Source: Sulfurimonas sp.
GTDB taxonomy: Bacteria > Campylobacterota > Campylobacteria > Campylobacterales > Sulfurimonadaceae
Reading direction: 5' to 3'
Assembly (NCBI RefSeq): GCF_041583195.1
Contig: NZ_JBFHGL010000002.1
Coordinates: 1 to 64,000, forward strand
Length of the DNA: 64,000 nt
Position 1 is the stretch's first letter. Each line of letters begins with the position of its first letter. The notes beneath the pieces were generated by a model. That model was given only the letters and a program-made list of their open reading frames with translations. It did no database searches and was not told the DNA's origin. Position numbers and translations under genes: made by a program. Positions 1 to 9,176 of this stretch are shown in pieces.

Positions 1-141
1 AAGACCTGCCGGTGTCATTAATAGCACTAATGCTGCTGACATCATCATCCACGCTGTGTCACCTGTATCTAATGTTGGCGCATCCTCTGCCAATGCTAAT
101 GTCGGTAATAGCATCAATGCTATCTTTAACCACTTCTTCAT
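1..141 (-). CDS. amtB: Ammonium transporter, N-terminal fragment (runs off window start)
   Basis: The minus strand opens at an ATG (139-141) preceded by AAAGGA and codes 47 residues to the window edge. It begins with a cleavable-looking signal (MKKWLKIALMLLPTLALA) and continues with DTGDTAWMMMSAALVLLMTP, the first transmembrane segment of the Amt/Rh ammonium channel family. Amt proteins conduct ammonia/ammonium across the inner membrane. Only the first helix is present here, so the pore residues cannot be checked, but this N-terminal motif is very characteristic. It is divergent from the small plus-strand gene at 314. Confidence 0.85.
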   Translation of the reverse strand, partial: MKKWLKIALMLLPTLALAEDAPTLDTGDTAWMMMSAALVLLMTPAGL

Positions 142-313
142 ATTGAATCCTTTGTTTAAGTAAGTATGGAAGTATTATAGCAACTATTAAACAAAAAACT
201 ATACAACTAGTTGATTATTTTTTATACAGTTACATTTTTATGATAATTTTTGCTTTATTTATTAAATATAGAAACTGGTTATAATTATAAAAATTTTATA
301 AAAGGAATATGTA

Positions 314-418
314 TTGCCTGAAACTGACATATTAACACTAGTAATTCGTACGTTTGTATTATTGGGAGTGGTGGGGCTTTTTTTGTTTGTTCTAACTAGA
401 AAAAAAGAAGATAAATAA
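314..418 (+). CDS. Small single-span membrane protein (34 aa)
   Basis: A TTG-initiated reading frame with AAAGGA seven bases upstream and a TATAAT box at 280-285. The product has a polar start (MPETD), one hydrophobic span (about residues 7-27) and a basic/acidic tail ending RKKEDK. The family is not recognised. It lies between divergent amtB and the convergent chemoreceptor, and ends one base before a strong hairpin. The promoter-like box, ribosome site and terminator suggest a real small gene, but a chance frame cannot be excluded. Confidence 0.45.
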   Translation: MPETDILTLVIRTFVLLGVVGLFLFVLTRKKEDK

Positions 419-442
419 TGATATGGTTATTTAACCATATCA
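419..442. terminator. Bidirectional hairpin between convergent genes
   Basis: A perfect 11-bp inverted repeat (TGATATGGTTA / TAACCATATCA) with a 2-base centre. It overlaps the stop codon of the minus-strand chemoreceptor and follows the stop of the small plus-strand gene at once. The position between two convergent ends suits a shared terminator, although the T-tract is weak on both sides. Confidence 0.5.
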
Positions 443-2550
443 TCTAAAAGCATAAACAGCTCTTTTGAAGAATTTTCTGCCATTTTAAATAGTGCAATTA
501 TTTCATCAGTGTTTAAATTTTCCGAACCTTTAAAATTATTCATAGCTTTTAATATACTGTCATGTACGGATTTATGAGGCTTTTCTATATTTACAAACGA
601 TGGATGAGAACCGAATTCCTTTTTACCTTCATCTAGATACCATTTACCGAATCTACATGACGTATGGTCACTCAAAGATGCATTAATTTTATTTTCAAAA
701 GCAGCCGAATAAGCATTATTTTTAAATATCATATGATCTAACTTAGCTATATTTGCAAAAAATTCGTGTCCGATAGCAGAGTTATCTTTTTTGATCTCTT
801 CTGCGTTTGCTACCATCTCGTTTAGAGTCTCCTTAAACGTATCCAGTTTTGCATGTGATTCTTGAGTATATCTTTCTATTGTTTCACTGTTTTCACTCAT
901 ATTCATTGAGTTTTGCTTTAACACACTTATATTAGCTTCAACTTCACTTGTAGCTTTTTGCGTACGTTCAGCTAGTTTTCTAACTTCATCTGCAACAACA
1001 GCAAAACCACGTCCGTGTTCACCTGCACGAGCTGCTTCAATAGCTGCATTTAATGCCAGTAGATTTGTTTGATCTGAAATATCTTTAATAAGTGAAATAA
1101 CACTAAAGATCTCTTCAACATTCGTGTTTAGATGTTCAGATGACTGGCGTGATTCATTTGTCATCTGTGTAATATTCAATATAGCTTCAATTATATCGTT
1201 TGTAGACTCTGTTACTTTTTCAATTACTTCAGCGTTTGCCTCGTTTAACTTGTTTACATCGTTAACGCTTTTTATGTTGTCTTCCATAGATACTCTAAGA
1301 TTGTTTGCATTATTTATAGAACCGCCAATCATGCTTTCTGACAATGCAATATTTAAACGGTTTTTCTCTAAGTTTTTTTCTATCTCTTTTTTAGACTCTT
1401 TGGCATTTTTAGCTTGAGATTCTGCTTCTTCGGCAATTGATTCAACCTTATCTAAAAATGTATTAAAACTCTCACTTGCCTTACCTATCTCGTCTTTAGA
1501 TTTTACAGGTAATCTGCTTGATAGATCTGCTTCACCTTGTGATAATTCAGTAGCCATAGATTCTAAATCTTTCAGTGGTCTAGATACACCTTTTTGTATA
1601 ATAAAAATCAAGAATGCCAAGATAATCAAATCAACAACTAACATGATATATACCTGTCTAAGTAAAGACTCTTCACTTTTTTGAATAACATGTTCAACTT
1701 TTGATATTTTCTCACCTATTACGGCATAGCCTACTAATTTTTTAGAAAAATCTTTTATAGGTACCGATACTACGAAAAATTCATCTGTAAGCTGATGTTC
1801 TTTTACGTTTGATACATCGACATTTTTAAGGTCGTTAAAAAACTCTTTATCTATAACACTCTCTTTGATTGCTAAAGTATAATTAGCAGTTTTAGGTGCA
1901 TTAGCAAGTGCAGTAGCAGTTGATAAAAAATCATTTTTCATCAATATAGCTATCTCGTAACCGTTGTTTTTTCTAGCGGATTTTACTATAGAATTTAATC
2001 CCTGCATAAACTCTACTGATCCTAAGTATTCACCGTTATCTATAACAGGTGAGAGACCGCGAAGAACCAATCCTGCACGCCCTAGTTCAATATCAACTAA
2101 CGGTTTTTTTGTTTTTTGAACTTGAAGTACAGTATTTCTAAAGCCGCTTAAATCATCACCGAACTTTTTCGTATTCCAAGCTCTCAAAAAACTATGCACG
2201 TTTTTATCATGAATATGTACTTTTATATTTTTATAGTTTGTATAGTCTTTGAACTCTTTAGATAAAGAACTAATACCGTCTATAGCTATTTGCCTGTCAT
2301 TTTCTTTTAATGCGCGAATAACATTATAGTTTTTAGATATATTTATCGCATTTGTTAATCCGATATTATTTTTACCATCAATCAACTCTTGATAAACCAT
2401 TTTTAATGATTTATTTTGACTTTCATACACATCTTTTTTCATCTCTGCTATTGAAATGAAGTAGTTTATAATAATAATTACAAAACCTATTATTATTGAT
2501 AGTATTAACGGTATATGTATTTTTTTACTTATTGATAAGTTTGCAAACAT
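427..2550 (-). CDS. Methyl-accepting chemotaxis protein with Cache-like sensor and C-terminal CZB domain
   Basis: 707 aa. Order: N-terminal membrane span (about 10-30), a long periplasmic sensor of the Cache type (about 35-290, with the [13 protein letters not shown] segment common in epsilonproteobacterial receptors), a second span (about 298-318), HAMP, and the methyl-accepting signalling domain with its hairpin tip ([19 protein letters not shown], then [16 protein letters not shown]). The end carries a chemoreceptor zinc-binding domain: an early His in KLDHM, CRFGKWY, and two later His (SHPSF, KPHKSVH). It should feed CheA/CheW. CZB domains in other receptors bind zinc and can sense oxidants; the ligand of the outer sensor is unknown. 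A strong AGGAGGGG site precedes the ATG. Confidence 0.92.
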   Translation of the reverse strand: MFANLSISKKIHIPLILSIIIGFVIIIINYFISIAEMKKDVYESQNKSLKMVYQELIDGKNNIGLTNAINISKNYNVIRALKENDRQIAIDGISSLSKEFKDYTNYKNIKVHIHDKNVHSFLRAWNTKKFGDDLSGFRNTVLQVQKTKKPLVDIELGRAGLVLRGLSPVIDNGEYLGSVEFMQGLNSIVKSARKNNGYEIAILMKNDFLSTATALANAPKTANYTLAIKESVIDKEFFNDLKNVDVSNVKEHQLTDEFFVVSVPIKDFSKKLVGYAVIGEKISKVEHVIQKSEESLLRQVYIMLVVDLIILAFLIFIIQKGVSRPLKDLESMATELSQGEADLSSRLPVKSKDEIGKASESFNTFLDKVESIAEEAESQAKNAKESKKEIEKNLEKNRLNIALSESMIGGSINNANNLRVSMEDNIKSVNDVNKLNEANAEVIEKVTESTNDIIEAILNITQMTNESRQSSEHLNTNVEEIFSVISLIKDISDQTNLLALNAAIEAARAGEHGRGFAVVADEVRKLAERTQKATSEVEANISVLKQNSMNMSENSETIERYTQESHAKLDTFKETLNEMVANAEEIKKDNSAIGHEFFANIAKLDHMIFKNNAYSAAFENKINASLSDHTSCRFGKWYLDEGKKEFGSHPSFVNIEKPHKSVHDSILKAMNNFKGSENLNTDEIIALFKMAENSSKELFMLLDDMVK

Positions 2551-2683
2551 TTATAATTTCCCCTCCTAATTATAATTCTGAACTGTAACAGTATTTAGCA
2601 TAAATACTTTTTAATTGTATAGTTTATGTAAAAGGAACATCAACGTTTTGTAGTATAACAAACATACAGTCATGAATCAGTCA

Positions 2684-3175
2684 CTATATATAATTAGGTA
2701 TCAAGTTTTTTATTTTTTTATAGATCTTGTCAAAATCACTAGAATATACCCTATTTTGACCAATGGCTGTAATGAAATTTGTATCACGTTCCCATCTTGG
2801 AACCAAGTGCATATGAACGTGTTCAGCTATTCCAGCTCCACCTGCACGACCTAAATTCATACCAATATTTACACCTTGTGCACCAAAACCTTCTTTAAGA
2901 AGTCTAACACACTTTTGTGATAATGAACTCATATGAAGCCAAGTCTCCTCAGGCAAATCTTCTAATGTATCTGTATGCATATGTGGTATGATCATAAAGT
3001 GACCAGGTGTATATGGATAACGGTTCATAACTATAAAACAAAATTCGTCACGATGGAGTACATGAAGTTCTTCATCATCTTTTTCATGTGAGCTTATATG
3101 ACAAAAAACACAACCTTCTATATCTTTAGTTGTAACGTATTCTTCACGCCAAGGTGCATATAAAATATCTTCCAC
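2684..3175 (-). CDS. HIT-family nucleotide hydrolase/transferase
   Basis: 163 aa, starting at GTG with GGAGAA upstream. The histidine triad EHVHMHLVPRW near residue 117 is the catalytic signature of the HIT superfamily. An N-terminal CxxC (GCVFCHI) plus a later His may bind zinc, as in Fhit/Ap4A phosphorylase-like bacterial members. The likely activity is hydrolysis or phosphorolysis of dinucleoside polyphosphates or AMP-linked compounds. It is the last gene of the long minus-strand operon. The substrate cannot be told from sequence. Confidence 0.88.
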   Translation of the reverse strand: MEDILYAPWREEYVTTKDIEGCVFCHISSHEKDDEELHVLHRDEFCFIVMNRYPYTPGHFMIIPHMHTDTLEDLPEETWLHMSSLSQKCVRLLKEGFGAQGVNIGMNLGRAGGAGIAEHVHMHLVPRWERDTNFITAIGQNRVYSSDFDKIYKKIKNLIPNYI

Positions 3176-3202
3176 AGTTGTTTTCTCCTTTTACGGGACT
3201 AA

Positions 3203-4486
3203 TTAAATGAATGCGAAGACTAAATCCGGAAATATTATAACCAAACCTAACGCAAGTAATTGTAAAAGTATAAAAGGTATGATCCCTTTATATATCTGCA
3301 TAGTTTTTATCATATCCCCTGCCGCACCTTTTAAGAAAAAGAGTGAAAGTCCAAAAGGAGGTGTTAAAAAAGAGGTTTGTAAATTTAGTGCGATCAATAC
3401 GGCAAACCATATAGGGTCTATTCCAAAGGCTTCCATAACAGGAACTAGAATAGGAACCACTATAAAACTTATCTCTATAAAGTCTATAAAAAAACCAAGT
3501 ATAAATATGCTTATCATTGCTATTGCTATGAACGCCCACACGTCAGATATATCTTGTGTGAAAAACTCTAAAACCATATCTGTACCGCCAAGTTCGTTAA
3601 ACACAAGTGAAAAAGCTGTAGCACCTATTAGGATCATAAAGATCATACCGCTTAGTTTTACAGTTTCCAGTGAAGCATATTTAAGCATATCAAAATCAAG
3701 TGATTTGTTTAATTTTGCAAGTACTACTGCACCAAGTACTCCAAATGCAGCTGACTCAGTAGGAGATGCAACACCTGTAAATATACTTCCAAGAACAGCA
3801 AGCATCAAAAATAATGGTGGTAATATTGCTAAAAGTATCTCTTTTATACTTACATCTTGCACATCTTGATAAACAGGCGCTACTTCTGGTTTAAAGTATG
3901 AATATATTAAAATATAAACTATATAGATTCCAACTAATAGAAGTCCGGGAAGTAAGGCTCCCATAAATAATTCACCTACACTTACATTTATAACGTCACC
4001 AAGAATTATTAATATGATCGATGGAGGAATAATTAGACCTAATGTACCAGATGATGCAATAGTCCCAGAAGCAAGTGATTTGTCATAACCTGCTTTTATC
4101 ATTAAAGGAAGTGCTATTACACTCATCATAACAACACTAGCTGATGCTATTCCTGTTGAAGCGGCAAGCATAGCTCCTACTATTACTACACTTATAGCTA
4201 AACCGCCACGTACATTTTTAAAGAGTGCGCTCATAGAGATCAAAAGATTTTCTGCCATTTTTGATCTCTCAAGAACTAACCCCATAGCTATAAAAAGTGG
4301 AACTGCCATAAGTGTTGTATTGGACATTATTCCAAAAATTCTAAATGGTAAAACAGAAAAGACTTCAAGTCCTAAATCAGGTACAAAAAAAGCAAATAAA
4401 ATAGCTACCGTTCCAAAAACAAAAGCTACAGGTATACCGATAAGTAAAAATAGTAAAGCTGCCAAGAACATAAATATGGAGATCAT
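3203..4486 (-). CDS. dctM: TRAP transporter large permease (DctM-type)
   Basis: 427 aa from the ATG at 4486, which overlaps the DctQ stop as ATGA; a longer TTG start at 4501 is less likely. The protein is almost wholly hydrophobic, with about 12 spans, and has TRAP-T 12-TM subunit features, including TGIASASVVMMSVIALPLM and a GTLGLIIPPSI loop. It would form the Na+-driven channel for an organic anion delivered by a periplasmic DctP. No dctP lies in this operon, so the substrate is unknown. Confidence 0.92.
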   Translation of the reverse strand: MISIFMFLAALLFLLIGIPVAFVFGTVAILFAFFVPDLGLEVFSVLPFRIFGIMSNTTLMAVPLFIAMGLVLERSKMAENLLISMSALFKNVRGGLAISVVIVGAMLAASTGIASASVVMMSVIALPLMIKAGYDKSLASGTIASSGTLGLIIPPSIILIILGDVINVSVGELFMGALLPGLLLVGIYIVYILIYSYFKPEVAPVYQDVQDVSIKEILLAILPPLFLMLAVLGSIFTGVASPTESAAFGVLGAVVLAKLNKSLDFDMLKYASLETVKLSGMIFMILIGATAFSLVFNELGGTDMVLEFFTQDISDVWAFIAIAMISIFILGFFIDFIEISFIVVPILVPVMEAFGIDPIWFAVLIALNLQTSFLTPPFGLSLFFLKGAAGDMIKTMQIYKGIIPFILLQLLALGLVIIFPDLVFAFI

Positions 4487-4962
4487 GATTTTGACTTCCA
4501 ATCTAAGCTTAAGTGTGATATAGCCTGCAATATCAAGAATACAAACGATAGTGGAAGAAGTGATTTAACCAAAAATCTATATTCCAATCCACCTGGATTT
4601 GATGAAACTTCGTTTTGTTCGTAAGATAGTAAAACAAAATCTATACTAATATATATTATTAAAATGGAAAACGGAATTATAAAAAAAAGAGATGATATGA
4701 TATTTATCACTCTTTTTGTTTTTTCAGAAAAAGAGGTGTAAAAAACATCTACCCTTACATGTGAACTATGTTTTAACGTGTATGCAATTCCAAAGAGGAT
4801 AATAACATCAAAAAGATGCCATTCTAATTCTTGCAGAGCAATAGAACCTGATGAAAAAAAGTATCTTATAGTTGCATCATAAACAACAAGTAAAACTAAA
4901 ACAACTAATACCAAAGCTGTAAAATAACCTAAATATTTTGTTGTTTTATCAATTAACTGCAT
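4483..4962 (-). CDS. dctQ: TRAP transporter small permease (DctQ-type)
   Basis: 159 aa with four membrane spans, including the EWHLFDVIILFGIAYTLKH segment typical of DctQ, whose conserved Glu-Trp pair is present. It pairs with DctM, whose start overlaps its stop by four bases, to form the membrane part of a tripartite ATP-independent periplasmic transporter. It follows murF by seven bases, so it is co-transcribed with cell-wall genes, which is not a usual TRAP setting. Confidence 0.88.
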   Translation of the reverse strand: MQLIDKTTKYLGYFTALVLVVLVLLVVYDATIRYFFSSGSIALQELEWHLFDVIILFGIAYTLKHSSHVRVDVFYTSFSEKTKRVINIISSLFFIIPFSILIIYISIDFVLLSYEQNEVSSNPGGLEYRFLVKSLLPLSFVFLILQAISHLSLDWKSKS

Positions 4963-4969
4963 TTAAAAC

Positions 4970-6406
4970 CTATATAAAACTCGGTGCATCGTTTGCAAAA
5001 AGAATAATATCCCCACTTTTTGTTTGGGAAGCCAAAATATCAGTTAGTTTTGATTTATCGTGTAAAATCGTCTTTTGTCTAACATGAATGTTTTTATCAA
5101 ACAGTACAGAGTTTAGTTTTCCAGTCACTATAACGATGTCAAATACATTGTTAATTGCGTTGCATAATTGAAGATTTAACTCTTCACTACTTTCAATTAA
5201 TCCAGGTGTAACAATAACTTTATTTCCACCTTGGTGAAGTGAACACAGTCTGATTGATTCAAGCATACCATCAATGTTTCCGTTATAACCATCATCTAAT
5301 ATTATTTTACCGCCAGCATCTATACGCTCCAATCTATGATTGATCGGCTTAAGATCAGATATAGCTTTTTTAATCTCTTGATCATCCATACCAAACTCAT
5401 TAGCAACTTTCATAGCAGCTTCAATATTAATTACTTGAAATGCTCCTAGTACGTCTGTATGAAACTTTTCACCTTTATACTCAAAATCTATACCCTCAAG
5501 TGTAGCATCTATGTTTTGAATACTGTCTCCAAAAAACTCCACTTTTTCGTGTGTTTCGTTTGTTACATTTTTATATACAAATGCTTTTTTCAATCTTGAA
5601 GACTGAATTATTTCCAGTTTTGTACGTACGATATTTTCTAGAGTTTTAAAATACTCAATATGAGCGAGTCCTACTTTTCCTACAACAACAGTCTGTGGAT
5701 TTAAAAATGTTGTGATCTCATATATATCACCGCGCTCACGTGCCCCTGCTTCACATATGTATATCTCAGTATCTTCCGGAAGTGAGTTATTAACATCACC
5801 GATTATTCCACCAAGTGTATTTATGCTTCTTGGAGTTGAATAAACCTTGTACTTTTTAGATAGTATCTGAGTCATAAAGTTTTTCATACTTGTTTTACCA
5901 TAACTACCTGTTACAGCTATGATCTGTAAGTTACTCATAGAATCAAGTTTTGCTTTGGCTTGTTTTTTAAAAGCTAAAAACAGATACTTCTCTATTGCAT
6001 AACTACCAATATATGCAATAGCCAACGGCATAAAAACACCATAAACTTCACAAGCATCTTTTAGAGTACAAATTATGTTTTGAAACAGTGTTAAAAAGAT
6101 TAAAAGTATCAAAAAACGCTTTACACGCCAAGTAAGAACAAGTTTTTTGTCTAGTTTTTTATGCCATACAAATATGCTTGGCAGTACTGCAAAATAAAAG
6201 AATATAAGAAAGAACAGACCGGTAGTATAATACGCAATAAAAGGGATTATGAAGTAAAATATATGCCACTGCGGCTTATGGTGTTTAAGAACCACACGAG
6301 ATATTTTATAGTTATACCACTGCAGGTTTGTGATCAGATACCAACCAAGAGTTGTAACAAATAGTACATTTGTTACAAATAAAGCTAAAACCTCATATTC
6401 TTGCAT
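4970..6406 (-). CDS. murF: UDP-MurNAc-tripeptide-D-alanyl-D-alanine ligase with N-terminal membrane domain
   Basis: 478 aa. The first 150 residues hold several membrane spans. The Mur ligase part starts near residue 160 with the ATP loop TGSYGKTSMKN, followed by CEAGARERGDI, GKVGLAHIEYF and the C-terminal HRLERID and DDGYNGN motifs. MurF joins D-Ala-D-Ala to the UDP-MurNAc-tripeptide in peptidoglycan synthesis. A membrane-anchored MurF is common in Campylobacterota. It is adjacent to the hydrolase gene (stop TAG directly before this ATG) and shares an operon with ddl, which makes its dipeptide substrate. Confidence 0.94.
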   Translation of the reverse strand: MQEYEVLALFVTNVLFVTTLGWYLITNLQWYNYKISRVVLKHHKPQWHIFYFIIPFIAYYTTGLFFLIFFYFAVLPSIFVWHKKLDKKLVLTWRVKRFLILLIFLTLFQNIICTLKDACEVYGVFMPLAIAYIGSYAIEKYLFLAFKKQAKAKLDSMSNLQIIAVTGSYGKTSMKNFMTQILSKKYKVYSTPRSINTLGGIIGDVNNSLPEDTEIYICEAGARERGDIYEITTFLNPQTVVVGKVGLAHIEYFKTLENIVRTKLEIIQSSRLKKAFVYKNVTNETHEKVEFFGDSIQNIDATLEGIDFEYKGEKFHTDVLGAFQVINIEAAMKVANEFGMDDQEIKKAISDLKPINHRLERIDAGGKIILDDGYNGNIDGMLESIRLCSLHQGGNKVIVTPGLIESSEELNLQLCNAINNVFDIVIVTGKLNSVLFDKNIHVRQKTILHDKSKLTDILASQTKSGDIILFANDAPSFI

Positions 6407-7144
6407 CTACTTATGCTCCAACGTTTTTAAAAATGTATCTTCTATCTTTTTAGATATATCTTGTGCATGATCCATAAAGAAATAATGCTCACCACTATAT
6501 ACTTCTAGTTCACTATCTTTGATCAGTTGATCAATCTTTTTAGCAGACTTTAAAGGTGTGGCATTGTCGTTTTCTCCCCAACAAAGAAGTGCCTTACCTT
6601 CATAATTTTCAAACTCGTATGTGAAATCTTCATTAACAACATTTTTAAAAGTCTCATACATAGGTTCGCTTAACTCTTTTGCATCTTCTGCAACAAAGTG
6701 TTGACGAAGTTTTGATAAGCCTAAGTTTTTGAACATTTTAAACAGATATATTTTTGTTTTTACTTTTAATGATTTTGGCCAAATAATTCCTGCACTTGAG
6801 AGAAGAACTAATACAGATGGATTTAAAATAGTAGCTACTTTACCGCCAAAAGAGTGACCAACTATAATATCTTTTTGTGCATTTAGATGGATCATTAAAA
6901 GCTCAATTATACGGGCATAATCTGATGTTTGAAGAACTAAATTACATGTACTTCCTCCAAAACCGGGCATATCTATATAAATGTGGCGGAATCTGTCCAT
7001 ATAACTACCAAAAGACTTTTTCATTAAAGCCTTGTTACTCCCCCAGCCGTGAAGAATAATAATATCTACTTTTGCTTCAGGATTGACAATCTCATAGCTA
7101 ATATCTACAGTATGCTGTTTATATTGTATAGACTTAATTGCCAT
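6407..7144 (-). CDS. Alpha/beta-fold hydrolase
   Basis: 245 aa. It shows the oxyanion HGWGSN segment, the nucleophile elbow GHSFGG (Ser about residue 97), an acid in WGENDNATP and the catalytic His in SGEHYFFMDH, so the triad is complete. It lies between ddl and murF, overlapping ddl by one base. This placement inside the D-Ala-D-Ala pathway recurs in Campylobacterota, but the substrate is unknown; an esterase or amidase role in wall metabolism is only a guess. Confidence 0.88.
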   Translation of the reverse strand: MAIKSIQYKQHTVDISYEIVNPEAKVDIIILHGWGSNKALMKKSFGSYMDRFRHIYIDMPGFGGSTCNLVLQTSDYARIIELLMIHLNAQKDIIVGHSFGGKVATILNPSVLVLLSSAGIIWPKSLKVKTKIYLFKMFKNLGLSKLRQHFVAEDAKELSEPMYETFKNVVNEDFTYEFENYEGKALLCWGENDNATPLKSAKKIDQLIKDSELEVYSGEHYFFMDHAQDISKKIEDTFLKTLEHK

Positions 7145-8181
7145 TATTTCCCTTTTGCACTATTTATTGAATGTATATACTCGTAGTTTACTTTTGCTCT
7201 TTTTGAATGCGGAAGAGAGTTAGAAAGTTTTTCTATAGCAGTTTTAAAATCTTCAAAAAGATAGTTTGCCATACTTCCAGGGATTGGATTGATCTCATTT
7301 AAATACACTTCGTCATTAACAACAAAAAAGTCACATCTTATTAGGGCACCTTCAAACATACCTGTATAGATTTTCGTAAAACTCTGTTTTAGTTTATTTT
7401 CCAGATCACTTGAAATGTCTGCTTTTAATACTTGTGACGAGCGTGAAAAATCCATATATTTTTTTTCAAAATCTAAAAATTTGTTTTTTTGAGGCTCTTC
7501 AACTATAGAAAACTGAATCTCTCCATCTGCCATATAACCGGCAAGATTATACTCTTTTACATTCTCAATAAACGGCTCAATAATCAAGTTTTTATCAAAT
7601 TCATATGCAGTATCTAGCGCATAATCAAGTTCACTCTCTTCATTTACAATGCTGACACCAATAGAACTTCCAAGAGAAGCAGGTTTGATAATGATTGGAT
7701 ATGGAATTGTTATATCTTTTTGCTCACTTGAATTTAAAACTTCATACTTAACACTTTTTACGCCTATTGAATCACATAGATACTTTGTATATCTTTTATC
7801 GTAAGAAAACACACTCGCATTAATTCTAGGACCTATATACTTAATAGAATAAAAATCAAGTAATGCGGCAATAGTTCCATCTTCACCGTCTGCTCCGTGA
7901 ATTAGGTTTAAAACAATTCCGGTATGTTCTTTTGAACCAATCAGTTTCTTTTGTGTAAAACCACCATTAGTTAGGTTAACTATCGGCATTTTTTTATGAC
8001 TTGCACTTGAAAAAGTTTTAGCTTTCATATCTTTTTGATCAATTGCGTAAAAAGTGTGATCTTGGTCACAAAATATAAAGTTCAGATCAAAACCGCTTAG
8101 TTTTTCTTTTAATGATATTGCAGAAACGATACTAATTTCATGCTCAAAACTTGCACCGCCAAATAAAATTGTTAATTTCAA
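7144..8181 (-). CDS. ddl: D-alanine--D-alanine ligase
   Basis: 345 aa, ATP-grasp. FGGASFEHEISIVSA at the start is the Ddl N-terminal signature; ATP-grasp elements IIKPASLGSSIGVS and EVYLNEINPIPGSM (Mg-binding Glu/Asn) follow. It makes the D-Ala-D-Ala dipeptide used by MurF two genes downstream. The length matches the epsilonproteobacterial family. Confidence 0.96.
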   Translation of the reverse strand: MKLTILFGGASFEHEISIVSAISLKEKLSGFDLNFIFCDQDHTFYAIDQKDMKAKTFSSASHKKMPIVNLTNGGFTQKKLIGSKEHTGIVLNLIHGADGEDGTIAALLDFYSIKYIGPRINASVFSYDKRYTKYLCDSIGVKSVKYEVLNSSEQKDITIPYPIIIKPASLGSSIGVSIVNEESELDYALDTAYEFDKNLIIEPFIENVKEYNLAGYMADGEIQFSIVEEPQKNKFLDFEKKYMDFSRSSQVLKADISSDLENKLKQSFTKIYTGMFEGALIRCDFFVVNDEVYLNEINPIPGSMANYLFEDFKTAIEKLSNSLPHSKRAKVNYEYIHSINSAKGK

Positions 8182-8190
8182 ATACTTTCC

Positions 8191-8535
8191 TTATTTAGTA
8201 AAAATCTCTTTATATTCATCTTCATTCCAACCAACTAAAGCTGTGTTGTTATACTCTACTACAGGTCTTTTAAAAAGCATATTCTCTTTACAAAGCCATT
8301 CACGTTTTCCATCTGCATCTAAATTTAATTCTTTTAACTTAAGATTTCTGTATTTAGTCCCTTTTGAATTAAAAAGCTTATCTATCTCTACATGCTTTAG
8401 CCACTCATCAACTTTATCGCATCCGACTGCAGTTTTTCTAAAATCTATAAATTCTACTTCAATACCGTTGTCTTTAAAAAATTTTCTTGCATTTCTAACA
8501 CTGCCGCACGTAGTTATACCATATACTTTTATCAT
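8191..8535 (-). CDS. ArsC/Spx-family thioredoxin-fold protein (YffB-like)
   Basis: 114 aa from an ATG with GGAGAG upstream; an extra four residues from a TTG are less likely. The fold signature YGITTCGSVRNARKF has one Cys in the place of the CxxC of thioredoxins, and the C-terminal half has LFKRPVVEYNN, as in the ArsC/Spx/YffB superfamily. Function is uncertain: it may be a glutathione- or thiol-dependent reductase or a regulatory protein. No arsenic-resistance genes lie nearby, so arsenate reduction is not indicated. Confidence 0.85.
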   Translation of the reverse strand: MIKVYGITTCGSVRNARKFFKDNGIEVEFIDFRKTAVGCDKVDEWLKHVEIDKLFNSKGTKYRNLKLKELNLDADGKREWLCKENMLFKRPVVEYNNTALVGWNEDEYKEIFTK

Positions 8536-8585
8536 CCATCTCTCCAAAATTTTAAAAAGCTAATTATATCATTTTTAGTTTAGAG

Positions 8586-9155
8586 CTAAAGCGTTTGTAA
8601 TAACTTTAATGCTTCTTTGACAAGAGAAGCGGTATCATCACCACTGCAAGAGCTAAGTGCTTTTGAAATTTTATCTTTTTTAAATCCAAGTGCTTCAAGT
8701 GCTTCTGTTGCTTGTGAATATGATGCACTTTGCTGAGTTTGTGAAGTATTATTAAGTAGTTCTTCATCAAAACCGGCTAATTCTACCAGTATACGCCCTG
8801 CACTCTTTGGTCCAATTCCTGGTACTTTTTTTACACCATTTAAATCTTTATTATTTATAACAGTTGCAAACTGAGAAGGTGTGTATGTAGAACAAATTGC
8901 CATAGCTACCTTTGGTCCAACACCGTTTATTTTTATAAGTCTTTCAAAAAGTTTTTTCTCACTTTTATCTATAAAACCATAGAGCAGTTGTGCATCTTCA
9001 CGAACTATATGTGTAGTAAACAACTTGACATTATCACTACTTAGTGCTGAAAAACTCTGAAGAGAGATAAATACTTCATAAACTACTCCCTTCACATCTA
9101 CATGAACAAAACTCGGTTCCTTATACTCTATATTTCCACTTAATCCTACTATCAT
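8586..9155 (-). CDS. ruvA: Holliday junction DNA helicase subunit RuvA
   Basis: 189 aa. It starts MIVGLSGNIEYKEP, the typical RuvA OB fold, and carries two helix-hairpin-helix motifs (LIKINGVGPKVAMAI and VKKVPGIGPKSAGRI), then a short C-terminal domain III (ATEALEALGFKKDKI) that contacts RuvB. RuvA tetramers bind four-way junctions during recombination repair. It sits between fapA and the ArsC-like gene in one minus-strand operon. Confidence 0.96.
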   Translation of the reverse strand: MIVGLSGNIEYKEPSFVHVDVKGVVYEVFISLQSFSALSSDNVKLFTTHIVREDAQLLYGFIDKSEKKLFERLIKINGVGPKVAMAICSTYTPSQFATVINNKDLNGVKKVPGIGPKSAGRILVELAGFDEELLNNTSQTQQSASYSQATEALEALGFKKDKISKALSSCSGDDTASLVKEALKLLQTL

Positions 9156-9176
9156 TCTCTACTTTTCTTTAATTAA

